Positions 8,172-16,934 of a stretch of 64,000 bases of DNA are shown here, in pieces. Source of the DNA: Chitinimonas_A lacunae. Lineage in GTDB: Bacteria > Pseudomonadota > Gammaproteobacteria > Burkholderiales > Chitinimonadaceae. The stretch lies in the NCBI RefSeq assembly GCF_042650885.1, contig NZ_JBHSBU010000002.1, positions 1-64,000 on the forward strand, given 5' to 3'. Position numbers and translations under genes: made by a program. Numbering within the stretch: the stretch's first letter is position 1; each line of letters opens with the position of its first letter. The notes below the pieces were generated by a model that did not search any database, was not told the DNA's origin, and saw only the letters and a list, made by a program, of their open reading frames with translations.

Positions 8172-9272
8172 TTACCCTCCCTGACTGACCGAGGCGCCAC
8201 AGCCGGGGCAGTTGCTGTCACCCGAGGCCAGACGGTTCAGGCGCTCCTGCGCCAGCTGGCTGAACGCCACCGCCTGCACTTCATGGACCCCACGCCTGAG
8301 CGGCAGGCTGGCGCGCCATACCGCGCTGAAACGGCTTTCTTCGGTCTCGAAGAACAGGGTGTCCACCACCGGATTCAGTTTCTCGATCCGGTAATCGTCG
8401 CGCAGCACCCGCATCGGCACCCGATCAAGCTGCGGCAGACGAAAGCGCACTTCGGACCGGTCCTTGATCAGATTGAGCAGGACCACTTCCTCGCCACCGC
8501 GCGGATAGTCGATCTGCTGGTCTTCCGGCGCGCACTGATGAAAGCGCTCGTCGAAATCTTCCGGCAGAAAGGGAAAGGTCTCACGCCGCCAGCGCGCGTC
8601 GTAAGTGCCGGCATAGCCGGCACGAGGCTGCCAGTGACGGCCGACGGCGCTCAGCGCTATCGGCCGATATGGGCCATCGGGCCGCTCGATCGGTTCATTG
8701 GGCACTTCCAGACTCGGAGCGGCACTGCCATCGAGCTGGTCCAGCGTACGCGGTCCGGCCCAACCGAGACCGGCGGGATTACTCAACAAGGCTTCGGTCA
8801 GGGTCTCGTCGTCACGCTGCCACACCCGCGTGCCGCCAAACGCCATCCCGTAATGGAGCGGCATGGCCAGAAACGGCTCGGCCCGTCCGATGCTGTAGCC
8901 GCCCAGCCGGCGGCTCCACTGGCGCGGACCGTGCACATTGATCAGCTTGCGCAGCTGGCCGAGCCGGAAACCCACCACCAGCTCACGCACCGGCCGACCT
9001 TCGGGCGCATGGGCCATGGCGTCGAACAGCACATCGCAACGCGGCTTGAAACGTGCCAGGTCACTACCGTAGCGCATGGCGCTCAGTCCCGGCTCACCGA
9101 CATAGAGATCGGCCTCGACCAAGGGCTGCGGCGGCAGCGGCTGCGGCCGCTGGCCCGGTTCGGGGATGCTCCAGGTCGATTTGGCCAGCAACACCAGATG
9201 TTCGCGACCAGCGACATCGTGGGCGGAGACGATATGGACCGACAGATGTTTCGATCCGGCGAGGATCTGCAT
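8172..9272 (-). CDS. DUF2169 family T6SS effector adaptor, copy 1
   Basis: A 366-residue protein. The family-typical sequence VGEPGLS, FKPRCDVLFDAMAHAP, RELVVGFRLG, PLHYGMAFGGTRVW, NPAGLGWAGPRTLDQLDG and FHQCAPEDQQIDYPRGGEEVVLLNL is present. DUF2169 members act as T6SS adaptors that bring DUF4150/PAAR-linked toxins to VgrG, which fits the downstream DUF4150 and toxin genes. The C-terminus has a CPGC motif. An AGGAGG lies 6 bases before the ATG at 9272 and overlaps the stop of the DUF6484 gene. Copy 2 at 1523-2626 is very similar, consistent with a duplication. Confidence 0.88.
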   Translation of the reverse strand: MQILAGSKHLSVHIVSAHDVAGREHLVLLAKSTWSIPEPGQRPQPLPPQPLVEADLYVGEPGLSAMRYGSDLARFKPRCDVLFDAMAHAPEGRPVRELVVGFRLGQLRKLINVHGPRQWSRRLGGYSIGRAEPFLAMPLHYGMAFGGTRVWQRDDETLTEALLSNPAGLGWAGPRTLDQLDGSAAPSLEVPNEPIERPDGPYRPIALSAVGRHWQPRAGYAGTYDARWRRETFPFLPEDFDERFHQCAPEDQQIDYPRGGEEVVLLNLIKDRSEVRFRLPQLDRVPMRVLRDDYRIEKLNPVVDTLFFETEESRFSAVWRASLPLRRGVHEVQAVAFSQLAQERLNRLASGDSNCPGCGASVSQGG

Positions 9273-9280
9273 CGATCCTC

Positions 9281-9808
9281 CTAGTTGATCTGCACCGAAC
9301 CGCCGCGAATGCGCTGGGTGACACTGGCGTGGCTGGTGATATAGCTGCCGCGCAACAGGATCTGGCCGTCAGCGGTAAGAATCAGCGCCGACTCGCCGCA
9401 GCGCAGTTCGACCGAGCCACGTGCCTCGATCACCACACGCTCGCCGTCGGCATACAGTCCCGGCATGGCTGCCTCGGGCTGTGGCAGCGCGGGCAGCATA
9501 TAGCCAAGGATGATCGGCCGCAGCGGATCGGCATCTTCAAAGCCCAGTGCCACTTCCTCGCCCAGCCGGGCCGGGTCGGCCGGCACCAGGCTCATGGCGC
9601 TGACCTGTTCCAGCCCGAAACGCGGAATGCTGACCCGAGGCCGGCCGTCGCTGCCGATCTGCTGCAAACGGCCGATGGCCACCCCATCGGCACGCGCCGG
9701 CACATTGCCGCTCAACTGGGTGCCGCGTGCCAGCAGCTCATCGAGCGGCGCCTCGTCAGTCGTGACGGTATCGCCCGCCGAAGCCTGGCGGGATTGCGGA
9801 TCGGACAT
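9281..9808 (-). CDS. DUF6484 domain T6SS accessory protein
   Basis: A 175-residue protein. It has an unstructured N-terminus, then an OB-like segment (VAIGRLQQIGSDGRPRVSIP, EEVALGFEDADPLRPIILGYM) and a C-terminus with GERVVIEARGSVELRCGESALILTADGQILLRGSYI and RIRGGSVQIN. This resembles the VgrG gp5/beta-helix tail and matches the DUF6484 family found right after vgrG in these loci. The start at 9808 (MSDPQS) is chosen over an upstream alternative because AAGGAA precedes it at normal spacing. It is 80 bases downstream of vgrG, separated by two hairpins. Confidence 0.75.
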   Translation of the reverse strand: MSDPQSRQASAGDTVTTDEAPLDELLARGTQLSGNVPARADGVAIGRLQQIGSDGRPRVSIPRFGLEQVSAMSLVPADPARLGEEVALGFEDADPLRPIILGYMLPALPQPEAAMPGLYADGERVVIEARGSVELRCGESALILTADGQILLRGSYITSHASVTQRIRGGSVQIN

Positions 9809-9824
9809 AGTAGAAATTCCTTGC

Positions 9825-9872
9825 CGGGCCACGAGGCCCGATCGTGTCGCGCCAGACCCGCAGGTCTGGCGC
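9825..9872. other. Two tandem hairpins between vgrG and the DUF6484 gene
   Basis: Two perfect inverted repeats sit in the 80-base gap: CGGGCC-ACGA-GGCCCG at 9825-9840 and GCGCCAGACC-CGCA-GGTCTGGCGC at 9849-9872. Neither is followed by a U-run on the minus strand, so they are not canonical terminators; transcript processing, stabilisation of the vgrG 3' end or partial attenuation are possible. Confidence 0.6.
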
Positions 9873-9888
9873 CTCAGGGATGAATCGT

Positions 9889-12132
9889 CTAGTTCTCGTG
9901 GATCTGGCGGCCCTTGAGGGTGATATTGCCGTCGGCCTTGAAGTGCTGGGCACCGCTGGCGCCGACATTAATATTGTGGCCATTGATGCTGATGGTGCCG
10001 TCCTTGCGCATCACCAGGGTCGATTTGCCCACTTGCAAGGTGATCGAGTCGTCGTCCATGGTCAGATGGCTGCCGCCGTTGCCGGCTGCCATATGGTAGG
10101 TCTTCCCGACCTTGACGCTCTTGTCGTCACCGACGGTCTGGACATGGCCACGCCCGATCTTGTCAAGCCGGCCCAGCACGACCGTGGTCGCCATGGCCGC
10201 GCCGACGTTGACGTTGTAGGCGGCACCGATATTGACCATCTTGGCCAGACCCACGTTCTGCATATAGGCCAGGTTGATGGTCTCGGTCTTGAAGCGACCG
10301 ACATGGATCGACCAGTTGCGGCCGATGTCGTCCTTCTCGTGGCTATGCACCGTCTTCTTGCGGATCTTGCCGACTTCCAGCGTCTGGTTGTCGCCGATCT
10401 TGACGTTTTCGTTCTTGCCCACGTCCTCGTCGCGGTTGTCGCCGATCGAGATTTTCTCGTTATGATCGACCCGCTCGGTGCGGTTATTGTGGACGGTGAT
10501 GGTTTCGTCGTTGTCGACCGTCTCGGTACGGTTGTGTTTGACGTGGACGGTCTCGTCACGGTCGATGGTCTTGGTACGGTCACGGCCGACCCAGTGAGTC
10601 TCGTCGTTCTCGACCTCGATATCCTGGTTTTTCTCGGCGTGGATCCAGACCTGCTCCTCGCCCTTCTTGTCCTCGAAGCGGATCGCATTGGCATTGTCGT
10701 AGCCACCCTTGGGGGTCGAGCGCGACAAGATACCGCTCTGGGTCTTATTGGCCGGCAGCTGCCAGGGCGGCATCGACAGCGCGTTATAGACGCGGCCGGT
10801 GATCAGCGGGGTGTCGGGGTTGCCGTCGAGGAACTGGACCACCACTTCCTGACCGATCCGTGGATGGGCCACCATGCCGAAGTTGACGCCGGCCCAGGGT
10901 TGCGCCACCCGGATCCAGCACGAACTCTTGTCATCCTTCTTGCCGTAGCGGTCCCAGTGGAACTGGACCTTGACCCGGCCGTGCTCGTCGATCCAGATTT
11001 CTTCTCCCGGTGGACCCACAACGACAGCGGTTTGCGGACCTGGGATGATCGGACGCTCGGTGGTCCGAGGCGGACGGTAATTGCCTTTCCACGGCAGGAC
11101 AGTGAAATGGGTATTGGCTTCCCAGGTCGAATCGCCGCCCGAGGCGTAGTTCGATTCGCTGACCACCAGTTCGGCCGAGACCACCAGATAATCCTGGTTC
11201 TCATCGCCGCGCGGGTGTTCGGTCAGGCTGAAGCGCCGGCCGACCGCCACGCCACGCAGCGGGCCACCGGCATGGATTTCCTGATGACGCGCCTGCAATT
11301 CGTCGATCTGCATCTGGGCATAACGCTGGCCATTGCCCGGGTCGATATAGTCGCCGGGCCAGTGGTAGACATCGTAGTCAGCCAGTGCATGCGAGCGCAC
11401 TTCCATGGCGCGGCTGGTCAGGTCGGCGCGCGGCTTGAGGAAGTCATAGTCGTTGATTTCATGTTGACCGCTCAGCACCTCGCGCTGGCTCTGCCAGCTC
11501 GAGACGGTTTCGGTCTCCAGCGTCAGGCCCTCGCTCGGGTTGAGCCGGCACAGCAGCGATTCATAACCGGGCAGCGGCTGATGGGCGCCCATGCCGTCGC
11601 CGAGCACCATCTGATGCTGGCCCTGCTTATGTTCGAACCAGTAGCTGATGCCTTCTTGTTCGAGCAGCCGCGAGACGAAATTGAAATCCGACTCGTTGTA
11701 CTGCACGCAGTAGTCGCGTTTGGGATAGCTGCCGGCGAGGCGCTCGGCGAACTGGGCCACCGGGTGGTCGGCAAAGACCTGGCGCACGATCTCGGGCACC
11801 GACAGGTTCTGGAAGATCTTGCAGTCGGCCGTGCGTTGCAGGAACCAGAACCACGGCCGCAGCTCGGCCCGATAAACGTGGTAGCGCCCGTCACGGCCAA
11901 CCTGGGCGAAACGGGCGATATGGGCATGGATAAAACGGGGTTGCGGCGCGTGGGTCTCCAGTTTGACCGCCACTGCCTGGCCCAACATCGTGTTGTGGGC
12001 GATATCAGGCAAGCGGCTTACCAGCTCGACCTCAGCCTCGAACGGTTGCGACAGACGCTCGACCAGCCGTAGCCGGCGGAACATCAACGTGTCCTCGCCC
12101 AGCGGCGATTGGAATGTGGCGAGTCGTTGCAT
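9889..12132 (-). CDS. vgrG: T6SS spike protein VgrG (TssI)
   Basis: A 747-residue VgrG. The N-terminal gp27-like part starts MQRLATFQSPLGEDTLMFRRL and includes FVSRLLEQEGISYWFEHKQG. The gp5 OB-fold has the hallmark WCRVAQPWAG-type sequence (here SSCWIRVAQPWAGVNFGMVAHPRIGQEVVVQFLDGNPDTPLITGRVYN). The C-terminal third is a needle-like beta-helix of short repeats rich in VG-x-N/D (for example VDNDETITVHNNRTERV, IGDNRDEDVGKNENVKIG). No extra C-terminal toxin is fused; the needle ends GNITLKGRQIHEN. The start at 12132 has GAGGAGA just upstream. It forms the tip of the Hcp tube and probably carries the DUF4150 protein and its effector. Confidence 0.97.
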   Translation of the reverse strand: MQRLATFQSPLGEDTLMFRRLRLVERLSQPFEAEVELVSRLPDIAHNTMLGQAVAVKLETHAPQPRFIHAHIARFAQVGRDGRYHVYRAELRPWFWFLQRTADCKIFQNLSVPEIVRQVFADHPVAQFAERLAGSYPKRDYCVQYNESDFNFVSRLLEQEGISYWFEHKQGQHQMVLGDGMGAHQPLPGYESLLCRLNPSEGLTLETETVSSWQSQREVLSGQHEINDYDFLKPRADLTSRAMEVRSHALADYDVYHWPGDYIDPGNGQRYAQMQIDELQARHQEIHAGGPLRGVAVGRRFSLTEHPRGDENQDYLVVSAELVVSESNYASGGDSTWEANTHFTVLPWKGNYRPPRTTERPIIPGPQTAVVVGPPGEEIWIDEHGRVKVQFHWDRYGKKDDKSSCWIRVAQPWAGVNFGMVAHPRIGQEVVVQFLDGNPDTPLITGRVYNALSMPPWQLPANKTQSGILSRSTPKGGYDNANAIRFEDKKGEEQVWIHAEKNQDIEVENDETHWVGRDRTKTIDRDETVHVKHNRTETVDNDETITVHNNRTERVDHNEKISIGDNRDEDVGKNENVKIGDNQTLEVGKIRKKTVHSHEKDDIGRNWSIHVGRFKTETINLAYMQNVGLAKMVNIGAAYNVNVGAAMATTVVLGRLDKIGRGHVQTVGDDKSVKVGKTYHMAAGNGGSHLTMDDDSITLQVGKSTLVMRKDGTISINGHNINVGASGAQHFKADGNITLKGRQIHEN

Positions 12133-12392
12133 GGCATCTCCTCTGCGATCAAACCGGGCAGTCCGCCGATCAAGGCACGGCGCACCCATATTGGCTTAAA
12201 ATTTTATTTAGCAATTATATATTGCCGTGTGTCTAGCGAATGATTTGCCGATTATTTGTATTGGTTGACAGACTCAGCGTCTGACGCCGGCGGCAATCCA
12301 GCCGGGGTGCCGGCCGTGGCAAGGCCACGGCACGGGCGAGAACCTCCAGATGCGGCACCGGCACCAGGGCCGGCACCGCCATCCCAGGCAGA
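12133..12392. promoter_or_regulatory. hcp-vgrG intergenic region with hairpin and AT-rich promoter-like segment
   Basis: This 260-base gap contains a perfect hairpin at 12313-12331 (GCCGTGGC-AAG-GCCACGGC) after the hcp stop, and an AT-rich island at about 12194-12255. On the minus strand that island reads TATAAT (12219-12214), a possible -10 for vgrG; no good -35 is seen. vgrG may thus have its own transcript in addition to read-through from hcp. Confidence 0.4.
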
Positions 12393-12887
12393 TTACTTGG
12401 CCTTGTTGGCTTGGATGTCCCAGCCAGCGTTGACCACACCGGTACCGCCGCCTTCGTTGCTTTGCGGGGTGTACTCGATATCCACTTGGGCGAAGGTCAG
12501 GGTAACGGTTTCCATCAGGCCATCACCTTGGCTGTTGCTGCCGCCGGTGGAGACCGAGGTCACGAACACCTTGTCCATGATGATCTTGTAGAAGGCGAGC
12601 GAGTCACCACCCGACTTGCGCACGGTCAGGGTGGCCTTGGGGAAGTGGCTGCCGTTCATGCACTTGAGCATCAGGATGGGCGAGGACTTGTCCACATAGT
12701 GGGTGAAGCTCAGGTCATGGATGCTGACGCGACCATGGCCGCCGCCTTGACCCACGTGGATGGACGTACCCTGGGTCATGCCCCAGCTGAACGACTGCAC
12801 GTCGATCTCGCCTTTGTGTTGATCAACTTGCGATTCGCCGTTCACGCCTTCGATCTTCAGAAACATATTGCCATTAGGTTGAGCCAT
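12393..12887 (-). CDS. hcp: T6SS tube protein Hcp (TssD)
   Basis: A 164-residue Hcp of normal length. MAQPNGNMFLKIEGVNGESQVDQHKGEIDVQSFSWGM is the typical start, followed by HDLSFTHYVDKSSPILMLKCMNG, LTVRKSGGDSLAFYKIIMDKVFVTSVSTGGS and VTLTFAQVDIEYTPQ, all standard Hcp segments. Hexameric rings stack into the inner tube and are released with each firing. The ATG at 12887 has GGGAG 9 bases upstream; a TTG three codons earlier is less likely. It lies between tssC and vgrG on the minus-strand arm, with hairpins in both flanking gaps. Confidence 0.97.
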   Translation of the reverse strand: MAQPNGNMFLKIEGVNGESQVDQHKGEIDVQSFSWGMTQGTSIHVGQGGGHGRVSIHDLSFTHYVDKSSPILMLKCMNGSHFPKATLTVRKSGGDSLAFYKIIMDKVFVTSVSTGGSNSQGDGLMETVTLTFAQVDIEYTPQSNEGGGTGVVNAGWDIQANKAK

Positions 12888-12959
12888 GCTTTTCAACTCC
12901 CAATAAAGTGTGGTTAAGCGCCGGGTAGAACCTGCGCCTAGGCACAGGTAGCCCCGCTC

Positions 12960-12978
12960 CTGCCGCGCAAGGCGGCAG
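12960..12978. other. Hairpin in the tssC-hcp gap
   Basis: A perfect inverted repeat CTGCCGC-GCAAG-GCGGCAG lies in the 123-base gap between tssC and hcp. It has no U-run on the minus strand. It could protect or process the highly expressed hcp message. Confidence 0.5.
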
Positions 12979-13010
12979 AAGACCGGCGTATGACGGAGCT
13001 GGGGTGATGC

Positions 13011-14510
13011 TTAGTTCGCGCCCTGCTTCAGCGACGGCAGCTTGGACACGAGTCGCAGCGACACGGTCAAACCTTCGAGCTGGTAATGCGGGCGCAGGAA
13101 GAACTTGGCGCGGTAATAACCCGGGTTGCTTTCATCTTCCTCCAGTTGGACCTCAGCAGCGGCTAGTGGGCGTTTTGCCTTCGTGGTCTCCGACGAGTTC
13201 GCCGGATCGCCGTCTACGTAATTCAAGATCCAGTTATTCAACCAGCGGCGCATTTCGTCCTCGCTCTTGAACGAGCCGATCTTGTCGCGGACGATGCACT
13301 TCAGGTAATGGGCAAAGCGGCACACCGCAAACAGATACGGCAAGCGGGCCGACAACTGGGCGTTGGCGGTGGCGTCCGGATCGTAGTATTCGGTGGGCTT
13401 TTGCAGCGACTGGGCGCCGATAAAGGCCGCCACGTCGGAGTTCTTGCGGTGCAGCAGCGGCATAAAGCCGTTCTTGGCCAGTTCCGCCTCGCGCCGGTCG
13501 GAGATCGCAATCTCGGTCGGGCACTTGAGGTCCACGCCGCCATCGTCGGTCGGGAAGGTGTGGCACGGCAGGTTCTCCACCAGGCCGCCCGATTCCACGC
13601 CACGAATCCGGGTACACCAGCCGTAGTACTTGAACGAGCGGTTGATGTTGACGGCCATCGCATAGGCCGAGTTGGCCCAGCTATAGCGGCTGTGGTCGCC
13701 GCTGGCGGTATCTTCCTCGAAGTCGAATTCCTCGACTGGATTGGTATTGGCACCGTAGGGCAGACGCGCCAGGAAGCGCGGCATGGCCAGGCCCAGATAG
13801 CGCGAGTCTTCCGATTCGCGCAGCGAGCGCCAGGCGGCGTATTCCGGGGTCTGGAAGATCTTGGTCAGATCGCGCGGGTTGGCCAGTTCCTGCCACGAGT
13901 CCATCTGCATCGAGGTCGGACTTGCCCCGGCGATGAACGGGCAGTGGGCGGCCGCCGCGGTCTTTGCCAGCTCGCGCAGCAGCTCGACATCGGTCGGGCT
14001 GTGGTCGAAGTAGTAGTCGCCCACCAGACAGCCGAACGGTTCGCCACCGAACTGACCGTATTCCTCTTCGTAGACGCGCTTGAACAGCGGGCTCTGGTCC
14101 CAAGCGATGCCCTTGAAGCGGCGCAGGTTGCGATGCAGCTCCTGCTTGGTCACGGGCATCACCTTGATCTTCAGCATCTCATCGGTTTCGGTATTGGTGA
14201 TGAGATAGTGCAGACCGCGCCAGGCCGATTCGAGCTGCTGGAACTCTTCGTGGTGGATGATCAGATTGATCTGCTCCGACAGCTTGCGATCAAGCTCGGC
14301 GATCATCGCCTCGATGGTGCGGATGGCGTCGTTGCCGACCACCTGGGTATGGGCCAGCGCCTGGCCGGCCAGGGTGCGTACCGCTTCTTCGACCGCATCC
14401 TTGGCGGCATCGGACTTGGGCCGGAATTCCTGTTGCAGCAGCGAGTAGAACTCACCGCCTTCTTCGGTCTGGCCGGACTGCCGCGACGGATCGAGCAATT
14501 CTGTGGTCAT
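13011..14510 (-). CDS. tssC: T6SS contractile sheath large subunit TssC (VipB)
   Basis: A 499-residue TssC. Characteristic segments are EFQQLESAWRGLHYLITNTETDEMLKIKV, FGCLVGDYYFDHSPTDVELL, HCPFIAGASP, YLGLAMPRFLARLPYG, FSWANSAYAMA-type (here YSWANSAYAMAVNINRSF), WCTRIRGVESGG and RFAHYLKCIVRDKIGS. With TssB it forms the contractile sheath around the Hcp tube, and ClpV disassembles it. TAAGGAGG lies directly before the ATG at 14510. It is 9 bases downstream of tssB on the same operon. Confidence 0.97.
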   Translation of the reverse strand: MTTELLDPSRQSGQTEEGGEFYSLLQQEFRPKSDAAKDAVEEAVRTLAGQALAHTQVVGNDAIRTIEAMIAELDRKLSEQINLIIHHEEFQQLESAWRGLHYLITNTETDEMLKIKVMPVTKQELHRNLRRFKGIAWDQSPLFKRVYEEEYGQFGGEPFGCLVGDYYFDHSPTDVELLRELAKTAAAAHCPFIAGASPTSMQMDSWQELANPRDLTKIFQTPEYAAWRSLRESEDSRYLGLAMPRFLARLPYGANTNPVEEFDFEEDTASGDHSRYSWANSAYAMAVNINRSFKYYGWCTRIRGVESGGLVENLPCHTFPTDDGGVDLKCPTEIAISDRREAELAKNGFMPLLHRKNSDVAAFIGAQSLQKPTEYYDPDATANAQLSARLPYLFAVCRFAHYLKCIVRDKIGSFKSEDEMRRWLNNWILNYVDGDPANSSETTKAKRPLAAAEVQLEEDESNPGYYRAKFFLRPHYQLEGLTVSLRLVSKLPSLKQGAN

Positions 14511-14519
14511 CTTTCCTCC

Positions 14520-15068
14520 TTACGCCTGCTCAGCGTCGCCAGCTTGGGCCGGTTTCTGTTCTTCTTCCTGACGCGGCGCCTGCGACAGGGTCGCAAGCAG
14601 GGTCGGATCTTGCAGCAGCTTGGCGATCAGCTGCTCGGCGCCGCTCTTGCCGTCCATATAGGTGAGCAGGTTGGAGAGCTGCTGGCGCGCTTCCAGCAAC
14701 TTTCTCAGCGGCTCGATCTGGCGCGCGACATTGCCGGGCGTGAAGTCGTCGAGTGACTCGAAGGTCAGATCGACCGCCACCTTGCCTTCACCGGTCAGGG
14801 TGTTTTCGACATGGAAGGCGGTACGCGGCTTGATCGACTTCATGCGGGCGTCGAAATTGTCGACGTCGACCTCAAGGAAGTTGCGCTCAGCCAGCGGCGC
14901 CTGCGGCTCGGTCGATTTACCGGCCAGATCCGACAGCACCCCCATCACGAAAGGTAGCTGCACCTTTTTATCCGAGCCGTAGACCTCGACGTCGTACTCG
15001 ATCTGTACGCGAGGCGCCCGGTTGCGGCCGATGAATTTCTGACCGCTGTCACGTTTTCCATTGCTCAT
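14520..15068 (-). CDS. tssB: T6SS contractile sheath small subunit TssB (VipA)
   Basis: A 182-residue TssB: GQKFIGRNRAPRVQIEYDVEVYGSDKKVQLPFVMGVLSDLAG is the family signature, followed by FLEVDVDNFDARMKSIKPR, LTFESLDDFTPGNVARQIEPLRKLLEARQQLSNLLTYMDGK. It pairs with TssC in the sheath. AAGGGA precedes the ATG at 15068. It is separated from tssA by a 543-base spacer, unusually long within this gene set. Confidence 0.97.
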   Translation of the reverse strand: MSNGKRDSGQKFIGRNRAPRVQIEYDVEVYGSDKKVQLPFVMGVLSDLAGKSTEPQAPLAERNFLEVDVDNFDARMKSIKPRTAFHVENTLTGEGKVAVDLTFESLDDFTPGNVARQIEPLRKLLEARQQLSNLLTYMDGKSGAEQLIAKLLQDPTLLATLSQAPRQEEEQKPAQAGDAEQA

Positions 15069-15611
15069 TTGCTTTCCCTTTGGGTTGCAGGGGCGCCCTC
15101 GACATCGGCGCCCGAAAGCGCGCGATGGCCGAAAGACCAGGAGCCGATCGTGTCACCCGGCCTACCCCCAAGGCCGGATGCGGCTCAGCGGCAAGTCAGC
15201 CGTTTGACGTCCGGCCAGCCACCGGTTGGGCACGCCGGGTCGAAGACCCGTCAGGTCCGGTCCGGAGAGGCCGGTCGTCGGATAAGTGATGGCCGGTCTG
15301 CTGCCGGCCATCAGACACTGCCAGCTTGGGCCAGCACAGCGCCTTCGTCAGAGATCTGCGGTGACGTCGGCCAGCGGGCGACAGGAATCGGCGACCAGGC
15401 TGGGCCTGGGCACGCGCACCGCTGGCGGAATAAAGATGGATCGTTCGGCGCTCGGCTGGCGTCTGGGCACTTGACTGGGTGCGCAGATCATTCCGGTCCG
15501 AGTCGCCGCCGGCCGGCGACGACGCGAGGGCTCGATGGAAGATCGAGCAGTGGGCTCCTCCCCCTTGCCGGTGAAGATAACTCCACGCCGTCCGGGATTG
15601 ATACGTCATTT
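15069..15611. other. 543-base tssA-tssB spacer without a recognisable gene
   Basis: No supported gene is visible. A minus-strand frame of about 137 codons (15196-15609) starts right after tssA, but its product is Ser/Arg/Ala-rich, without recognised motifs and with no good ribosome binding site, and I do not accept it. The spacer holds several palindromes: GGGCGCC/GGCGCCC near 15088-15110, CGGGTC-GAA-GACCCG at 15236-15250, and TGATGGCCGG-TCTGCTG-CCGGCCATCA at 15287-15313. Confidence 0.5.
15287..15313. repeat. Perfect 10-bp inverted repeat in the tssA-tssB spacer
   Basis: TGATGGCCGG and CCGGCCATCA flank a 7-base loop. There is no T-tract. It may be a REP-like element or an mRNA hairpin separating tssA from the sheath genes. 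Confidence 0.55.
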
Positions 15612-16664
15612 TTAACCTTTATCACTCTTCACACCCGACAGCGCCTCGATCTGGGCTGCACTCTCGGGTGCCAGCTCGCGGATGATGTCGATAAAGCTCA
15701 TGGTCATCAGCCGCTGGGCCCGCCGCAACAGCAGCGGTGCCGGATTGGTGGGTTCGTGTTTTTCCAGGTAATCACAGGCGAGCTGGATCAGCTTGAGTGC
15801 ATCTTGCCGGTTGTCGATCGAAGCGGGCAGTGCCTGGACCTGCACCACCCGGGCCGCTACCACGGGCGCAGCACTGCCGGGCTCGGCTTCGCTTGCAGCC
15901 GGAGCCTCGTCGACCACGGCTTCGGGCTCGGCCACGGTGAACACGGCGGCCACTTCGCGCAAAGGACGATGGAGCTGGTCGAGCAGCCGTATCAGTTGGT
16001 CGAGCTGCAAGCCGACCGAATCGGTATCGGCGCGGGCAAATATCGCTTCGATGGCCCGGGCTGACTTGAGCGCGCTGTCGAACAACTGGGAGGCGCGGAC
16101 CGTCGCTTCGCTGTTTTCGTTGAGTACCTGCCGCAGCCGCTCCTCGGTCAGCGCATTGGGGTCTTCGCTATTGCGGCGGGCCAGCGCGTCTTCCACTTCG
16201 CGCACGCTGAACGACACCGAACGCACCGAGATATAGTCCTGCTTGCGCAGGTCGGCGAACAGGCCGGCCGGGCTGGCGATATCTGCAAGCGCTGCCAGGC
16301 GCATGGTAGCGTCGCCGTCTTCGAGTTCGGGGTGGAGATGGTCCCAGTAGCGCTCAAGCAGTCCGGTGATCAATTGCAAGCCGGTACTGAGACCGGAGAG
16401 ACCGTCGAGGTGGGTATGGGCGCGCAGCAATAAGGTCGCCAGGCGCAAATCCTTGCTGCGACCTAATAATTCGGCAGCCTGACGGCCGACCTGTGGCCAG
16501 CTTGGATCTTCGGCGGGAATGACGACGCTGCCAAACTGCTGTTCGGGCTTGCCCTCGGCAATTTCCAACAATTCAAGGTATTCGGCCGAATACTCAAGGT
16601 TGGGGCCACATGGCGCCGGGTCTTCGCAAGGCGCAAGCAATGCGTCGAGGTCGAGAGACGACAA
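15612..16664 (-). CDS. tssA: T6SS baseplate/cap protein TssA
   Basis: A 350-residue TssA with the ImpA N-terminal domain: LLAPCEDPAPCGPNLEYSAEYLELLEIAEGKPEQQFG and PSWPQVGRQAAELLGRSKDLRLATLLLRAHTHLDGLSGLSTGLQLITGLLERYWDHLHPELEDGD. The C-terminus (TNPAPLLLRRAQRLMTMSFIDIIRELAPES) is the short dodecamer-forming type. It primes baseplate and tube polymerisation. The likely start is a TTG at 16664 with GGAG 7 bases upstream; no better ATG is near. It is first in the minus-strand arm and divergent from orf69-tssJKLM. Confidence 0.93.
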   Translation of the reverse strand: MSSLDLDALLAPCEDPAPCGPNLEYSAEYLELLEIAEGKPEQQFGSVVIPAEDPSWPQVGRQAAELLGRSKDLRLATLLLRAHTHLDGLSGLSTGLQLITGLLERYWDHLHPELEDGDATMRLAALADIASPAGLFADLRKQDYISVRSVSFSVREVEDALARRNSEDPNALTEERLRQVLNENSEATVRASQLFDSALKSARAIEAIFARADTDSVGLQLDQLIRLLDQLHRPLREVAAVFTVAEPEAVVDEAPAASEAEPGSAAPVVAARVVQVQALPASIDNRQDALKLIQLACDYLEKHEPTNPAPLLLRRAQRLMTMSFIDIIRELAPESAAQIEALSGVKSDKG

Positions 16665-16934
16665 AGTTTATCTCCAACTTTTATTATCGAAGATATGCTA
16701 ATCGGAAAATTCTTGCTTAATCAATCTGCATATCAAATGGATTGTATCAATCTCTGCCCGTATTTCATAAGGAAAAAATAATTAATTTCTAATTAACCAA
16801 CCTTCATTGCCAGCTTGACGTGTTAACAGATATGATCCATGCATGTTTGATCGAGTCATTTGCATCAAATTAGAATCGCTGTACTCGCATCATAAGTAGC
16901 CGCGTGGTAAGCGACGGCTCAGGAGGAAACCAAG
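16665..16934. promoter_or_regulatory. Divergent promoter region between the two T6SS arms
   Basis: A 270-base AT-rich region between tssA (minus) and orf69 (plus), in sharp contrast to the GC-rich genes on both sides. It should carry the promoters of both main T6SS transcripts. I could not identify a convincing -35/-10 pair or a GG-N10-GC sigma-54 site in either direction. An AGGAGG at 16921-16926 serves the TTG start of orf69. Confidence 0.6.

Noticed and set aside
9844..12072. A 742-codon plus-strand frame opposite vgrG, Val/Asp/Leu-rich
   Set aside because: It mirrors the repetitive VgrG needle on the other strand and has no domain signature.
15196..15609. 137-codon minus-strand frame filling the tssA-tssB spacer
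   Set aside because: The product is low-complexity Ser/Arg/Ala-rich with no motif, there is no good ribosome binding site, and palindromes interrupt it.
16700..16715. GG-N9-GC sequence in the divergent T6SS promoter as a sigma-54 site
   Set aside because: The spacing is one base short of the strict 10 and the flanking consensus is absent.
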